Below, piece after piece: positions 53,053 to 62,659 of a stretch of DNA of 64,000 bases. A program made the position numbers and the translations under genes. The notes under the pieces were generated by a model, which was not told where the DNA came from, made no database searches, and saw nothing but the letters and a program-made list of their open reading frames with translations. Source of the stretch: Bacteroidales bacterium (GTDB lineage: Bacteria; Bacteroidota; Bacteroidia; Bacteroidales; GCA-2748055). The number at the start of each line of letters is the position of its first letter. Position 1 is the stretch's first letter. The DNA lies in assembly GCA_029210585.1 (NCBI GenBank), contig JARGFP010000005.1, forward strand, positions 159,434 through 223,433, given 5' to 3'.

Positions 53053-55047
53053 ATGGAACTTGGGATTCTGAAGGATATCGTCATTATTTTTGCCCTGTCG
53101 ACGGGAGTAAACCTTTTGTTTACACGACTGAAGGTGCCAACGGCGGTGGGGTACCTGCTGACAGGGATCGTGGCAGGGCCGCACTTGCTGGGACTGGTGG
53201 AGGGTGAGCACCAGATTGAGCTGCTGGCAGAAATCGGGGTGGCCCTGCTGCTCTTTACCATCGGGATGGAATTTTCCCTCAAGCACCTGCTGCGGATCAG
53301 GAGAATTGTTTTCGCGGGAGGATTCCTGCAGGTGTTTATCACGGCCCTGGTGTTCTACCTGCTCTCAACGTTTTACGAGCTTTCCTGGCAGTCGGGCGTT
53401 TTTATCGGTTTCCTGGTTGCCCTCAGCAGCTCCGCCCTGGTGTTGAAACTGCTGCAGGAGCGATCGGAGCTTACTTCCAATTATGGCAGGACGGTGCTGG
53501 GAATCCTGATCTTCCAGGATATCCTGCTGGTACCCTTGCTGCTTTTCACCAATATCTTATCGGAGGCAACGGTCAATCTTTCCAGGGAATTACTATTACT
53601 GGGCGTAAAAACGGTCTTTATCATTGCACTGGTGTATGCGGGGAATAAATGGATCATTCCGAAGTTGCTGCACCAGATCGCGCTTGCGAAGAACCAGGAA
53701 CTGTTCATGATGAGTATTTTCCTTATCTGCTTTTCCATCGCATTGCTTACTTCCTCTCTGGGTATGTCAATTGCATTCGGGGCATTCCTGGCCGGTTTGA
53801 TGCTTTCAGAATCGGAATACAGCCACAATGCTTTTGCCAACCTGCTTCCGTTCAAGGATACCTTTACCAGCTTCTTTTTCGTGTCGATAGGAATGCTGCT
53901 GGATGTCCAGTTCGTCCTTCAGAATTCTGCACTGATCCTGCTGACGGTTACCCTGGTGATCACCTTAAAGACCATCATAGCCGGGGGTGTGGGTTTTATT
54001 CTTGGTCACACCTTCAGGGGCACGGTGATCGTTGGCCTGGCCCTGGCGCAGGTAGGTGAGTTTTCCTTTATCCTGGCTAAGATCGGGCACAGCACGGAAA
54101 TCATCCCCTTATTTTATTACCAGCTGTTCCTTGCGGTGGCGGTGATCACGATGGCCCTGACGCCCTTCATGATGAAACTGTCGCGCCCTCTGGCCGGACT
54201 GTTCCTGAAGCTGCCGCTGCCGAAGGTGCTGGTGGAGGGGTTGTTTCCCCTGAAGCAGGTCGCGATTCCCGAAATGAAAAATCACCTGGTCATCATCGGG
54301 AAAGATGCAAGTGCCATGAAACTTTCGCTGATGGCCAAGCATTTCGACCTGCCGCATATTTCAATCATTTTCAATCCCTCTCTGGCACGTGAAAAAATGG
54401 AACAGGGCGACAAAGTGATCTATGGTGATGCCGTGAATGAACCGATCCTTCTGAATGCGAACGTGGACAAAGCCGACGTGGTGGTTATTTCGGTGGGGAA
54501 TATCATTCCTTCCATGGCCATCATTGAGAAGGTGAGAAACCTGAATAAACATGTACGCATCCTGGCACGTGCGAAGGAAATGCAGAACGTGGGACAATTG
54601 TATAAGCTGGGGGCCGACCAGGTATTGCCGGAAAAACTTGAGATTGCAATCGACCTCTTTAACAGGGTCCTGCTAGAAAAGCTATATTCTTCAAGGGATA
54701 TCAACAGGATGCTTACCTATATCAGGAACAGCCACCTGGGAGAATTCACGGAAAAGGACAAGGTGAACATGCCTTCCCTGCTGGACGACCTCACCACGAT
54801 CAATATTTCTGCCGTAACCACAGAACCCGGATCCGGCGCAATCGGGAAAACGATCCGCGAACTGGAGATCCGGAGTAAGACCGGCTCCACGCTGCTGGCC
54901 ATCAGGCGGGGTGAAGATGTTTTGGAACACCCGGGCCCGGGAACAAAGATTGAAAGTGAAGATGTGCTGTACCTCATGGGTGACCTGGAGCAGGTCAACC
55001 TGGCCCGTGAGTTATTCAGCAGCGACCATGACCAGGGTAAACTATGA
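53053..55047 (+). CDS. CPA2-family K+/H+ antiporter with TrkA domains (KefB/KefC-like)
   Basis: A 664-residue antiporter from ATG 53053 (MELGILKDIVIIF); the frame is open from TTG 53038, but that start lies inside poor context. About twelve membrane helices carry CPA2 phrases: TAVGYLLTGIVAGPHLLGL, LLFTIGMEFSL, SSSALVLKLLQERSEL and LGMSIAFGAFLAGLMLSESEY. An NAD-binding TrkA-N domain begins near LVIIGKDASAMKLSL, and a TrkA-C domain follows (TTEPGSGAIGKTIRELEIRSK). It is likely potassium efflux controlled by nucleotide binding. Confidence 0.95.
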   Translation: MELGILKDIVIIFALSTGVNLLFTRLKVPTAVGYLLTGIVAGPHLLGLVEGEHQIELLAEIGVALLLFTIGMEFSLKHLLRIRRIVFAGGFLQVFITALVFYLLSTFYELSWQSGVFIGFLVALSSSALVLKLLQERSELTSNYGRTVLGILIFQDILLVPLLLFTNILSEATVNLSRELLLLGVKTVFIIALVYAGNKWIIPKLLHQIALAKNQELFMMSIFLICFSIALLTSSLGMSIAFGAFLAGLMLSESEYSHNAFANLLPFKDTFTSFFFVSIGMLLDVQFVLQNSALILLTVTLVITLKTIIAGGVGFILGHTFRGTVIVGLALAQVGEFSFILAKIGHSTEIIPLFYYQLFLAVAVITMALTPFMMKLSRPLAGLFLKLPLPKVLVEGLFPLKQVAIPEMKNHLVIIGKDASAMKLSLMAKHFDLPHISIIFNPSLAREKMEQGDKVIYGDAVNEPILLNANVDKADVVVISVGNIIPSMAIIEKVRNLNKHVRILARAKEMQNVGQLYKLGADQVLPEKLEIAIDLFNRVLLEKLYSSRDINRMLTYIRNSHLGEFTEKDKVNMPSLLDDLTTINISAVTTEPGSGAIGKTIRELEIRSKTGSTLLAIRRGEDVLEHPGPGTKIESEDVLYLMGDLEQVNLARELFSSDHDQGKL

Positions 55048-55126
55048 TTGTTAAACATCACCGATTTCTGGATTTGGAATGGTTTATTCAGTAATTTGTT
55101 CGTCAATAACCAATACCAGCCAGAAG

Positions 55127-55897
55127 ATGAAACATTTGATCAGCATTTCAGGATTGACTGTCTTGTTGGCAGTTGCTACCAATTCGTTTTCCCAGGATGT
55201 AGTGGTGATCGCCAACTACATGAAGGTAAAACCAGGTATGGAACAGGAATACCTGGATGTCGAACAGCAATGGAAGGAGGTTCACCGGAAAACCATCGAT
55301 GAGGGTATTAAAACAGGATGGCAACTGTGGCGCAAGCTCTATACCGGAACGGAAGATGCATACGAATATATTACCCTCGACTGGTTCGTGGATTTTGCCT
55401 CCACCCTGGAACCCTACCCGGCCAATGTTTTAGAGGGATTATATTCCATGAAGGAATGGAATAAACTCAATGAAAGGACAGAAAAATCAAGGGACCTTGT
55501 CCGGAGACAGGTATCCCACCAGATCCTGGCAGCCAGCAACTCTTCAGGCGCAAAGTACATGGTCATCAATCGCATGCATGTGGAAGAGGAAGATGTGAAC
55601 ACTTATGTATCGATCGAGGACGATATCTGGCGTCCTTACCACGAAGTATGCATTGAGGCAGGTTTCCGCACCCATTGGGGATTGTGGCGCGATTGGCCCT
55701 TTGAGGAGGGACAATCGATTTTCACTTCTGTGGATGGTTTCGACAGTCCCGGACAGATCATGTCAGGCGAGGACCTGTTGTCGAAGGTTCATCCGGACAT
55801 GACGTGGGACGAGATCGATGAAAAAACCAGCCAGGCAAGGCGCATCGCCAGTGTTGAGATATGGGAGCTTGTGAATTTCGTGGCAAGTGAGGAATAG
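55127..55897 (+). CDS. Secreted protein with two ABM-like halves
   Basis: The start is set at ATG 55127 (MKHLISISGLTVLL), which opens a signal peptide ending NSFSQD; this gives 256 residues. Two halves resemble each other. The first is VVVIANYMKVKPGMEQEY with IKTGWQLWRKLY; the second is KYMVINRMHVEEEDVNTY with FRTHWGLWRDWP. Each looks like an antibiotic-biosynthesis-monooxygenase or EthD-type dimeric alpha/beta barrel, so the protein may form an intramolecular pair. No catalytic residue can be assigned. It lies downstream of the antiporter gene on the same strand. Confidence 0.7.
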   Translation: MKHLISISGLTVLLAVATNSFSQDVVVIANYMKVKPGMEQEYLDVEQQWKEVHRKTIDEGIKTGWQLWRKLYTGTEDAYEYITLDWFVDFASTLEPYPANVLEGLYSMKEWNKLNERTEKSRDLVRRQVSHQILAASNSSGAKYMVINRMHVEEEDVNTYVSIEDDIWRPYHEVCIEAGFRTHWGLWRDWPFEEGQSIFTSVDGFDSPGQIMSGEDLLSKVHPDMTWDEIDEKTSQARRIASVEIWELVNFVASEE

Positions 55898-56014
55898 ATT
55901 ATTGACGGATTTCCTTTTTGGCCTGTTGGATCCCGAAACCTGTTTTTACCATGATCCTCTGGGTGATCACATTGTCTTTTGTCAGATCTTGAATTTCAAA
56001 CATCGCATTGATTT

Positions 56015-56524
56015 TTATTTTGCTTTTTTTGACTCATTCAGCCAGACCGTGAGCATCCAGTGTTCTTTTTCCAGTGCCCGTACCATGGTATTCATCATAT
56101 CCATGGTTGCGGCATCACCGACACTTCCTGCCGCATCCACCACTTCGAGCATAAAGGAATCCAGGGTTTCCATATCTTTCAATACCTCGCGGGTCATTTC
56201 CATTGCGGAGAGGCTCCCAGGGGTTTCCAGTATTTCCGATACTTCCAGGTATTCCTTGAGTGTACTCATGGGTACTGCACCGAATACACGTATCCTTTCT
56301 GCGATGGCATCGATATTCTCCACTGCTTCCGTGTACAGCAATTCAAATTGTTCGTGCAGGTTAAAGAAATCCGGGCCTGTAACATTCCAGTGATAGTTCC
56401 TTAATTTCTGGTAAAAAACATGGTAGTTGGCAATGAGATGATTCATCGTGGTAACTATATCGGCTGTATCCATGCTGCTGAACCCCAGCTTGGCATGGGT
56501 CTTCATTTTTGTATTTGGATCCAT
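56015..56524 (-). CDS. dps: Dps-family DNA-binding ferritin
   Basis: A 169-residue Dps protein (oligomeric iron-oxidising DNA protector). Inter-subunit ferroxidase ligands are visible: His in KLRNYHWNVTGPDFFNLHEQFE and Asp/Glu in EAVENIDAIAERIRVFG. The C-terminal helix is EKEHWMLTVWLNESKK. The N-terminus (MDPNTKMKTHAKLGF) provides the Lys residues for DNA contact. It lies next to a universal-stress-protein gene transcribed in the same direction. Confidence 0.94.
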   Translation of the reverse strand: MDPNTKMKTHAKLGFSSMDTADIVTTMNHLIANYHVFYQKLRNYHWNVTGPDFFNLHEQFELLYTEAVENIDAIAERIRVFGAVPMSTLKEYLEVSEILETPGSLSAMEMTREVLKDMETLDSFMLEVVDAAGSVGDAATMDMMNTMVRALEKEHWMLTVWLNESKKAK

Positions 56525-56573
56525 CTCTTTTCGTTTTTATTGGTAATGTGTTTGATCGATTTTCCGTGATGGG

Positions 56574-57434
56574 TCAGGCGCTTTCCTGGTGAAATACCAT
56601 CACCGGGATTTCAGATTTGGAAAGTATCCTGTTGGAATCACTTCTTGAAAAAAGGCGCTGCAGGAAATTACGGTTCTCCTTGAGGACGACGATCATATCG
56701 AAATCGTCAGACACAGCATATTCTGTTACCCCCCTGGTAACATTCTTTTCCTCACGAACAGCAAATTCAATCCGGTCGTACCCGGTCTTGTCATGGATCG
56801 AGGCTTCGAAACCATGACTTTTCAGTTTTTCCTCCAGGTCCACGCTTTCCGTGATGTGCAGTGCCGTGATCGATGCTTTGAAAGGTGCGATCATTTCAGC
56901 AAGTTTTTTCAGCGTGGGCACGTCTTCTTCCATATAGTCTGTTGCATAGAGGACCTTTTTGATCTTATCAAATTCAAATTCCTTGTTCACCTTCAGAATA
57001 GGACAGCCGGTCTTTTCAACAATCTGCAGGTAGGTATTGATAATGAAACCCAGCTCGGGTTCATCGGCCTCGTTGATCACGATGAGGTAGGTATCGTTTT
57101 CCTCAGAAACATCCAGCAGGATCAGATCGGTCGCTCCGCTCCGGATCTCAAAGGATATTTTGGGGGCTTTACCAGACTTGTTTTTCTGGTCCACAAATTC
57201 ACCGATCCGTTTTTCTTCTTCTTTCAGCCGTTCTTCGCAAATTTTTTCAAACTCGTACGTCGCGAGTCCTGTCTTCAACGGGCTTGTCATGGGATAGAAG
57301 AATGTATGGCGGGTTTCCAGTACCATGAACAGTTTGAGTTCCATATCCAGCGCCTCGGCCAGCGACAGGGAAGTATTGATAATGCCATCCAGGTTTTCCC
57401 CTGTTCTGATAAATTGAATAATCTTTTTTTTCAT
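56574..57434 (-). CDS. Tandem universal stress protein (UspA-like)
   Basis: A 286-residue protein made of two UspA domains (about 1-150 and 160-286). The second half starts KIKKVLYATDYMEEDVPTLK. The ATP-binding Gly motif (GxxGxxG) is not obvious in either half, suggesting the non-nucleotide-binding subclass. Its stop lies 49 bases upstream of the Dps start, so the two genes may be one stress operon. Confidence 0.9.
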   Translation of the reverse strand: MKKKIIQFIRTGENLDGIINTSLSLAEALDMELKLFMVLETRHTFFYPMTSPLKTGLATYEFEKICEERLKEEEKRIGEFVDQKNKSGKAPKISFEIRSGATDLILLDVSEENDTYLIVINEADEPELGFIINTYLQIVEKTGCPILKVNKEFEFDKIKKVLYATDYMEEDVPTLKKLAEMIAPFKASITALHITESVDLEEKLKSHGFEASIHDKTGYDRIEFAVREEKNVTRGVTEYAVSDDFDMIVVLKENRNFLQRLFSRSDSNRILSKSEIPVMVFHQESA

Positions 57435-57839
57435 GATGCAATTTGTATTTTACATGTAATGCCTCAAGAACCATACTTTAATTATTCAGCAGCTGTCTGA
57501 AGATCCTGCGAATGAATTGCTATGCTCAGTATATCAAAAGGTTAAGAATACAATTTTTTTGATGTATGTAATGGCTTCCCCGTAGTGGATTGTGGAGTCT
57601 GCGTTCCGCAAATGTGGAACGACAACCACAGTATGATGCCTTGCAGGTAATGTACTTCGTGTAGATATATTTCCCCAGAAGATGCGGGGTGCCCCACAAC
57701 CCGCGTGCCTGAAAGGTTTTAAGAAATTTTTAAATATTCAGCGGTTAATCAATATATTAGTATTTTAATTGCAGGAAACGTAAGAAAAGGTATACGGTTT
57801 GCTGCGACCAATAAGATTCAACATTCAACACGTAGATTC
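57435..57839. other. 405-base divergent region before the hybrid kinase
   Basis: No gene is supported. It separates the minus-strand stress genes from the plus-strand signalling operon and likely contains both promoters. A short interrupted palindrome GTTCCGCAAATGTGGAAC lies around 57602-57619. Confidence 0.4.
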
Positions 57840-59957
57840 ATGAGTAAGAAGAGAGCAGAGGGTGCCGGAGCGTATCATTCGGTTAAAAAAATCCATGAGA
57901 ACATCGTGAAAGGAAAGGTGAATGCTGCTGAGCTGGAAGCGTTCGTGGATGATTTTTGCCAGAAAGAAATTGAAAAAAGGGAAGCAGCCGAACAGGCGCT
58001 TTCCGGATTACAGGAGTTGTCGCATAAAAATGCACGTTTTTTCGAGAGCCTTGCGGCAAATATTCCCCATACGGATGTTTATGTATTTGATACCTCCATG
58101 AAAATTTTGCTGGCGCTGGGGAAGGAGATGGAAAAATATGGATTCAGCAGGGAGCATTTCGAGGGGAATCACCTCAGGGAGATCTATGAGAAAGAGACTG
58201 TATCGATCCTGCAACCTGTTTATAAAGATGCAATCGGGGGAAAGAAGGTGTCGCGGAGCATTATTTATTTAGGAGATCCCTACATGGTGAATGCATTGCC
58301 TATCAGGGACAACAAGGGGAAGGTGTATGCAGGTATGGCCGTGATGACCAATATGTCTGACGAGTTGCAGCGGGAGCAGGAGCTTCAGCAAGCCATGGAG
58401 GATGCAGAAAGTGCAAGTCTTGCAAAAACAGAGTTCATGGCCAACATGAGTCATGAGATCCGTACTCCGCTCAACTCGATCATGGGATTTGCCGAACAGT
58501 TGTCGAAGACCAGCCTGGACGATGAGCAACAGAAATACACGGAACTGATTGAGGAATCCTCTGAACACCTGCTGTCCATTGTCAATGAGATCCTGATATT
58601 ATTGAAACTCGGGGCCGGCGGAATTTACATGGAGGAGGTCCCCTTCGATCTGAGGAATCTGTTCAATGAAGTTCACAATTCTTTCCGCATCAGGGCACAG
58701 AAAAAGAGCCTGAATATGAATTTCCAGGTCAGGAAGGAGGTGCCTGAAGTACTGATCGGTGATCCTGTAAGGTTGAAGCAAGTGATGATCAACCTGGTAA
58801 GCAATGCACTTAAATTCACCCAGTTCGGGTATGTGAGGTGGACGGCAAAGGCTGAAGAACAGGGGGAAGGTCGGGTTTTGCTGCATATCAGTGTAAAAGA
58901 TACCGGGGTAGGAATAAAGAAGGAGGAAATGGATGTGATATTCTTTCCTTTTCAGCAGGCAGACACATCCGTGACCAGGAAATTCGGGGGATCGGGCCTG
59001 GGTCTGACCATTGTCAAGAAGCTGGTTGAGTTACAGGGAGGTAAGATCCATGTTTCGAGCAGGGAGGGAAAAGGTACTGAATTCAGAATTACGATCCCTT
59101 ACCAGGTTGGTGATAAAAAGGACCTTCCCGAGGAGGAGCGGCTCTATGAGCCCGACAGGGAATTGCTCAGGGGCATTCGGATGCTGCTCGCTGATGATGA
59201 CGAAACCAACCAGATCCTTGCCGGAACGATACTTGACGGATGGAAAGTGAAATACGATGTTGCAAATGATGGGGAAGAGGCGTTGAAGTGCCTGGAAAAC
59301 AACCGCTATGATGTGGTCCTGATGGATATACATATGCCACGTATCAGTGGTGTGGAGGTGGTGAAGAAGGTGCGTTCTGATACAGAGAATCCCAACGTGC
59401 AAACGAAATTCATTGCTGTGACGGCCAACGTCATTAAAAGCGATATCCGCACCTACCGGGAGGCAGGTATGGACAATTACCTGATCAAACCCTACCGGGA
59501 GGAGGGATTGTTCAATAAAGTATGTAATGTACTGAAGCTGAAGCGCACATCAGGAATATTCAACAAAGAGTTTGAAGGGAAGACAGAACTGAATGGTTAC
59601 AACGAAAACAAACCGTATGATCTGAAGGACCTGATCAACATATCCAGGGGAGATATCCAGTTTTACAACAAGACCCTGAAGTCGTTTGTTTCGGCTGCAG
59701 AAGAAGTATTGCTGAGGATCAGGGAATTACACGAAAAGCAAGAGTGGCACGAACTGGGGGAGCAGGCGCATAAGATCATCTCTTCCTCGAGATTTCTCGG
59801 ACTCTCCGGGATTGCCAATACCTGTGCCAAGATCGAGGACAATACGGTTCGTTCAGACAACCATGAAATGGTGCCTGAACTGGTCCGGGACCTGACAGGT
59901 ATGCTGGAAAAAATATTGCCCCAGCTTAAAAATGAGTATATTTATAGGAAATCATAG
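57840..59957 (+). CDS. Soluble hybrid sensor histidine kinase (PAS-HisKA-HATPase-REC-HPt)
   Basis: A 705-residue cytoplasmic kinase without membrane helices. A short helical N-terminus precedes a PAS-like domain (about 75-190). The HisKA phosphoacceptor is in FMANMSHEIRTPLNSIMGF. The HATPase domain has NLVSNALKFT, DTGVGIKKEEMD and GGSGLGLTIVKKL. A receiver domain follows (MLLADDDETNQIL, phosphoacceptor in VVLMDIHMP, TANVIKSDI, YLIKPYR). A C-terminal HPt domain has its His in ELGEQAHKIISSSRFLG. The complete phosphorelay ends 12 bases before the sigma-54 activator gene, its probable output. Confidence 0.96.
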   Translation: MSKKRAEGAGAYHSVKKIHENIVKGKVNAAELEAFVDDFCQKEIEKREAAEQALSGLQELSHKNARFFESLAANIPHTDVYVFDTSMKILLALGKEMEKYGFSREHFEGNHLREIYEKETVSILQPVYKDAIGGKKVSRSIIYLGDPYMVNALPIRDNKGKVYAGMAVMTNMSDELQREQELQQAMEDAESASLAKTEFMANMSHEIRTPLNSIMGFAEQLSKTSLDDEQQKYTELIEESSEHLLSIVNEILILLKLGAGGIYMEEVPFDLRNLFNEVHNSFRIRAQKKSLNMNFQVRKEVPEVLIGDPVRLKQVMINLVSNALKFTQFGYVRWTAKAEEQGEGRVLLHISVKDTGVGIKKEEMDVIFFPFQQADTSVTRKFGGSGLGLTIVKKLVELQGGKIHVSSREGKGTEFRITIPYQVGDKKDLPEEERLYEPDRELLRGIRMLLADDDETNQILAGTILDGWKVKYDVANDGEEALKCLENNRYDVVLMDIHMPRISGVEVVKKVRSDTENPNVQTKFIAVTANVIKSDIRTYREAGMDNYLIKPYREEGLFNKVCNVLKLKRTSGIFNKEFEGKTELNGYNENKPYDLKDLINISRGDIQFYNKTLKSFVSAAEEVLLRIRELHEKQEWHELGEQAHKIISSSRFLGLSGIANTCAKIEDNTVRSDNHEMVPELVRDLTGMLEKILPQLKNEYIYRKS

Positions 59958-59969
59958 CCAGTTGAACCG

Positions 59970-61349
59970 ATGCATAAGATACTGATCATTGATGACGATG
60001 TATTTATTTGTAATGTCCTTGAGAAATACCTGAAGGACAACACATTTGAAGTGAAATCGGCCTACTCAGCTTCTTCTGCCAAAAAGGTACTGAAAGAAGA
60101 GGACTTTGATGTGGTCCTTTGCGATTACCGGCTCCCTGACAGTGACGGGATCAGGATGCTGGACACCATCCGGCGTCTGAATCCGGGTGCCAGAGTGGTG
60201 ATCATTACGGCCTATGCTGATGTGAATATTGCGGTGAAACTGATCAAAAGCGGTGCAGACGATTACGTGGTTAAACCCATCCAGCAGGAGGAGATCCTGC
60301 ACCTGGTCAGGGAGCTGCTCAGCAATCCTGAAAAACAACAGTCAAGGGTGGTTCAGAGCAATGGCGATTTCTTTTTTGGCAACAGCCAGGAAATCGCGAG
60401 GGTACTTGAACTTGCCAGGGTCGTGGCACCTACCGATATGAGTGTAATTATTGATGGTGAAACAGGATCGGGGAAGGAGTTCCTTGCCAGGTTCATCCAT
60501 GCCAACAGTCACCGGAGCAGCAAGCCATTCGTTGCACTCGATTGTGGCGCGATACCCAAAACCCTCGCCAACAGCGAGCTGTTCGGGCATATCAAAGGTT
60601 CATTTACCGGGGCAGTTGCAGACAAGATCGGGGTGTTCCAGGAGGCCGATGGTGGCACGCTGTTTCTTGACGAGATCGGAAACCTGGAATATGAAGTACA
60701 GGTGAAACTGCTGCGGACCCTCCAGGAGCGGATGGTGACAAGGGTGGGAGATCCAAAGGCCACCCGTATCGATGTCAGGATCATCGCTGCGAGCAATGAG
60801 GATCTGAAAGGTCAGGTCAGGGAAAATAATTTCCGTGAGGACCTGTATCACCGGCTCAACGAGTTCATGATCCATCTTCCGCCGCTGCGTGAAAGACAGG
60901 ATGACATTATCGCATATGCGGAATTTTTCATGAAGGAAGCCAATACGCAGCTCGACAGGAACATTACTGATATTGACCAGGAGGCCCGGAGCCTGCTGAT
61001 GAATTATTCCTGGGGAGGGAACCTCAGGGAACTCCGGAACGTGATCAAGCGTGCTGTTTTAATGACTGCATCAGGCGCAATTACCAAAGAGGCCTTCCCC
61101 GAGGAGATCAGGAGTTTTTACCTCCACCAGAGTCTGAACACCGGGATCCGCAATGCCAGCAGTGACTTGCGCGAAACCTCGCTTGAAGCAGAGAAAGAAC
61201 TGATTATCGAAACACTGAAGAGCGTTGATAATAACAAATCAAAGGCAGCGCGCCTCCTGAAGATCGACCGCAAAACCCTCTATAACAAGATGAAACGGCT
61301 GGAAATCAGCCTCCAGTCTTCTTCGGCATCAGATGACGAGGGGGATTAG
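59970..61349 (+). CDS. NtrC-family sigma-54 response regulator
   Basis: A 459-residue regulator. The receiver (about 1-120) has its phosphoacceptor Asp in VVLCDYRLPDSDG. The AAA+ domain has Walker A GETGSGKEFLARFI, a GSFTGA loop (canonical GAFTGA with one substitution), Walker B GGTLFLDEIGNL and R-fingers in LYHRLNEFMIHLPPLRERQDD. The C-terminal Fis-type helix-turn-helix is NKSKAARLLKIDRKTLYNKMKRL. It would activate sigma-54 promoters on signal from the upstream hybrid kinase. Its stop overlaps the convergent MFS gene stop by four bases. Confidence 0.96.
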   Translation: MHKILIIDDDVFICNVLEKYLKDNTFEVKSAYSASSAKKVLKEEDFDVVLCDYRLPDSDGIRMLDTIRRLNPGARVVIITAYADVNIAVKLIKSGADDYVVKPIQQEEILHLVRELLSNPEKQQSRVVQSNGDFFFGNSQEIARVLELARVVAPTDMSVIIDGETGSGKEFLARFIHANSHRSSKPFVALDCGAIPKTLANSELFGHIKGSFTGAVADKIGVFQEADGGTLFLDEIGNLEYEVQVKLLRTLQERMVTRVGDPKATRIDVRIIAASNEDLKGQVRENNFREDLYHRLNEFMIHLPPLRERQDDIIAYAEFFMKEANTQLDRNITDIDQEARSLLMNYSWGGNLRELRNVIKRAVLMTASGAITKEAFPEEIRSFYLHQSLNTGIRNASSDLRETSLEAEKELIIETLKSVDNNKSKAARLLKIDRKTLYNKMKRLEISLQSSSASDDEGD

Positions 61350-62500
61350 GTTTTTTGTGCTGCCATTGCTGCTATGAGGATGTACACGGCACATGCCACC
61401 AGCACAAACATCCCGATGGTAATACTGAAGACATCAGTCAGCCAGCCAGTGAGCAGTGGTATGACAGCCCCTCCCGAGATGGCCATCATCATCAGACCTG
61501 AGATCTCATTGGCCCGTTCCGGGTATTTTTCTACCGTGATGGAAAACACCAGGGGAAAGATATTGGCGGCAAACAGGCCGATGAGGAAGATGATCACCAG
61601 GGCACCGGCGGGGACAGGGTTGAAGACAAGTGCCACGATTGCGATCAGCGACAGCAACGAGGTCCATACCAGGAATTTTCTCGAAGCAAACCAGGTAAGC
61701 AGCATGGCGCCGGCAAAGGTGCCCAGCATTTTTCCAAAGAAGTAAATGCTCCGGCCGGATTCTGCCAGTGCCTGTTCCATGTCCAGTTTCTTCATCAGGA
61801 ATTGCCCGGAGGTGGAATTCACGCCAACGTCGATACCCACCACCAGGAAAATGGAAAGCACCATGGAGAGGATGAAGCCGTTTTTCAGCAGGCTGAATGA
61901 AGAGCCCATGGTTGCAGGTGACGTATCGATCTTTTTCAGTTCTTCAATTTTCACCGCACCCAGCCAGAGGACCGTCAGTAGTGAAATCACCCCGAATACC
62001 ACCAGGATCAGTTTCCAGTCGCCAAACTGTGCCGCAAGCAGTCCTGCCAGCGGTGCCCCGATCATGGAGCCGATGGACTTGATGAACTGCGAAAAGCTCA
62101 ATGCGCTTGAGGCACGGTTGGACGGTACCACTGAAACCAGCAGGGGATTCGCCGAAACCTGGATGATGGTGTTTCCAATGCCAAGCAGTGCAAAACCGAA
62201 CAGGAGCACCGGGAAGGAGTAGATAATGAAGGGTATGATCATTCCCAGCGCACTGATGGCCATGCCATAATTCAGCATTCTTTTCTTGCCCAGCCTGTCC
62301 TGCAGGATCCCGATGGGTACCGACAACAGGAAAAACCACAGGAACGCGGCCGAAGGGATCAGTTGCGCCATGGTGTCGGTCAGCTGGAAGTCGGCTTTAG
62401 CCCGGTCGACACCGATTCCAACCAGGTCGACGAAGCTCATAACAAAGAATGAGAGGAGTACGGGAATGACAATTTTCAGATTGAATGCTTTTTTGTTCAT
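61346..62500 (-). CDS. MFS transporter, probably sugar
   Basis: A 384-residue twelve-helix major facilitator protein. The loop 2-3 signature region reads PIGILQDRLGKKRMLNYGMAI. The phrases FALLGIGNTIIQVSANPLLVSVVP and GLFAANIFPLVFSITVEKYPERANEISGLM resemble the FucP/GGM sugar:H+ symporter group. The ROK kinase gene lies upstream on the same strand with a 159-base gap, consistent with uptake and phosphorylation of one sugar. The substrate is not determinable. Confidence 0.92.
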   Translation of the reverse strand: MNKKAFNLKIVIPVLLSFFVMSFVDLVGIGVDRAKADFQLTDTMAQLIPSAAFLWFFLLSVPIGILQDRLGKKRMLNYGMAISALGMIIPFIIYSFPVLLFGFALLGIGNTIIQVSANPLLVSVVPSNRASSALSFSQFIKSIGSMIGAPLAGLLAAQFGDWKLILVVFGVISLLTVLWLGAVKIEELKKIDTSPATMGSSFSLLKNGFILSMVLSIFLVVGIDVGVNSTSGQFLMKKLDMEQALAESGRSIYFFGKMLGTFAGAMLLTWFASRKFLVWTSLLSLIAIVALVFNPVPAGALVIIFLIGLFAANIFPLVFSITVEKYPERANEISGLMMMAISGGAVIPLLTGWLTDVFSITIGMFVLVACAVYILIAAMAAQKT

Positions 62501-62659
62501 GTTGGTATATCTTGGTTCATAATTTTTTAAAAGCTACAATTGTTACAGGTCTGTTTCGGCATCGGATCAGCTAAAATTGCAGCAATTACCCGCCAAATGT
62601 CGGCAAATGACCAGCGGAACGATTGCTGGTATCTTCCGGGCGATCGCCCGGTAATGATT

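Noticed and set aside
53022..53207. 61-codon frame with a good AGGAGG site before the antiporter gene
   Set aside because: It overlaps the antiporter N-terminus in another frame and has no recognisable product. The antiporter frame is the real one.
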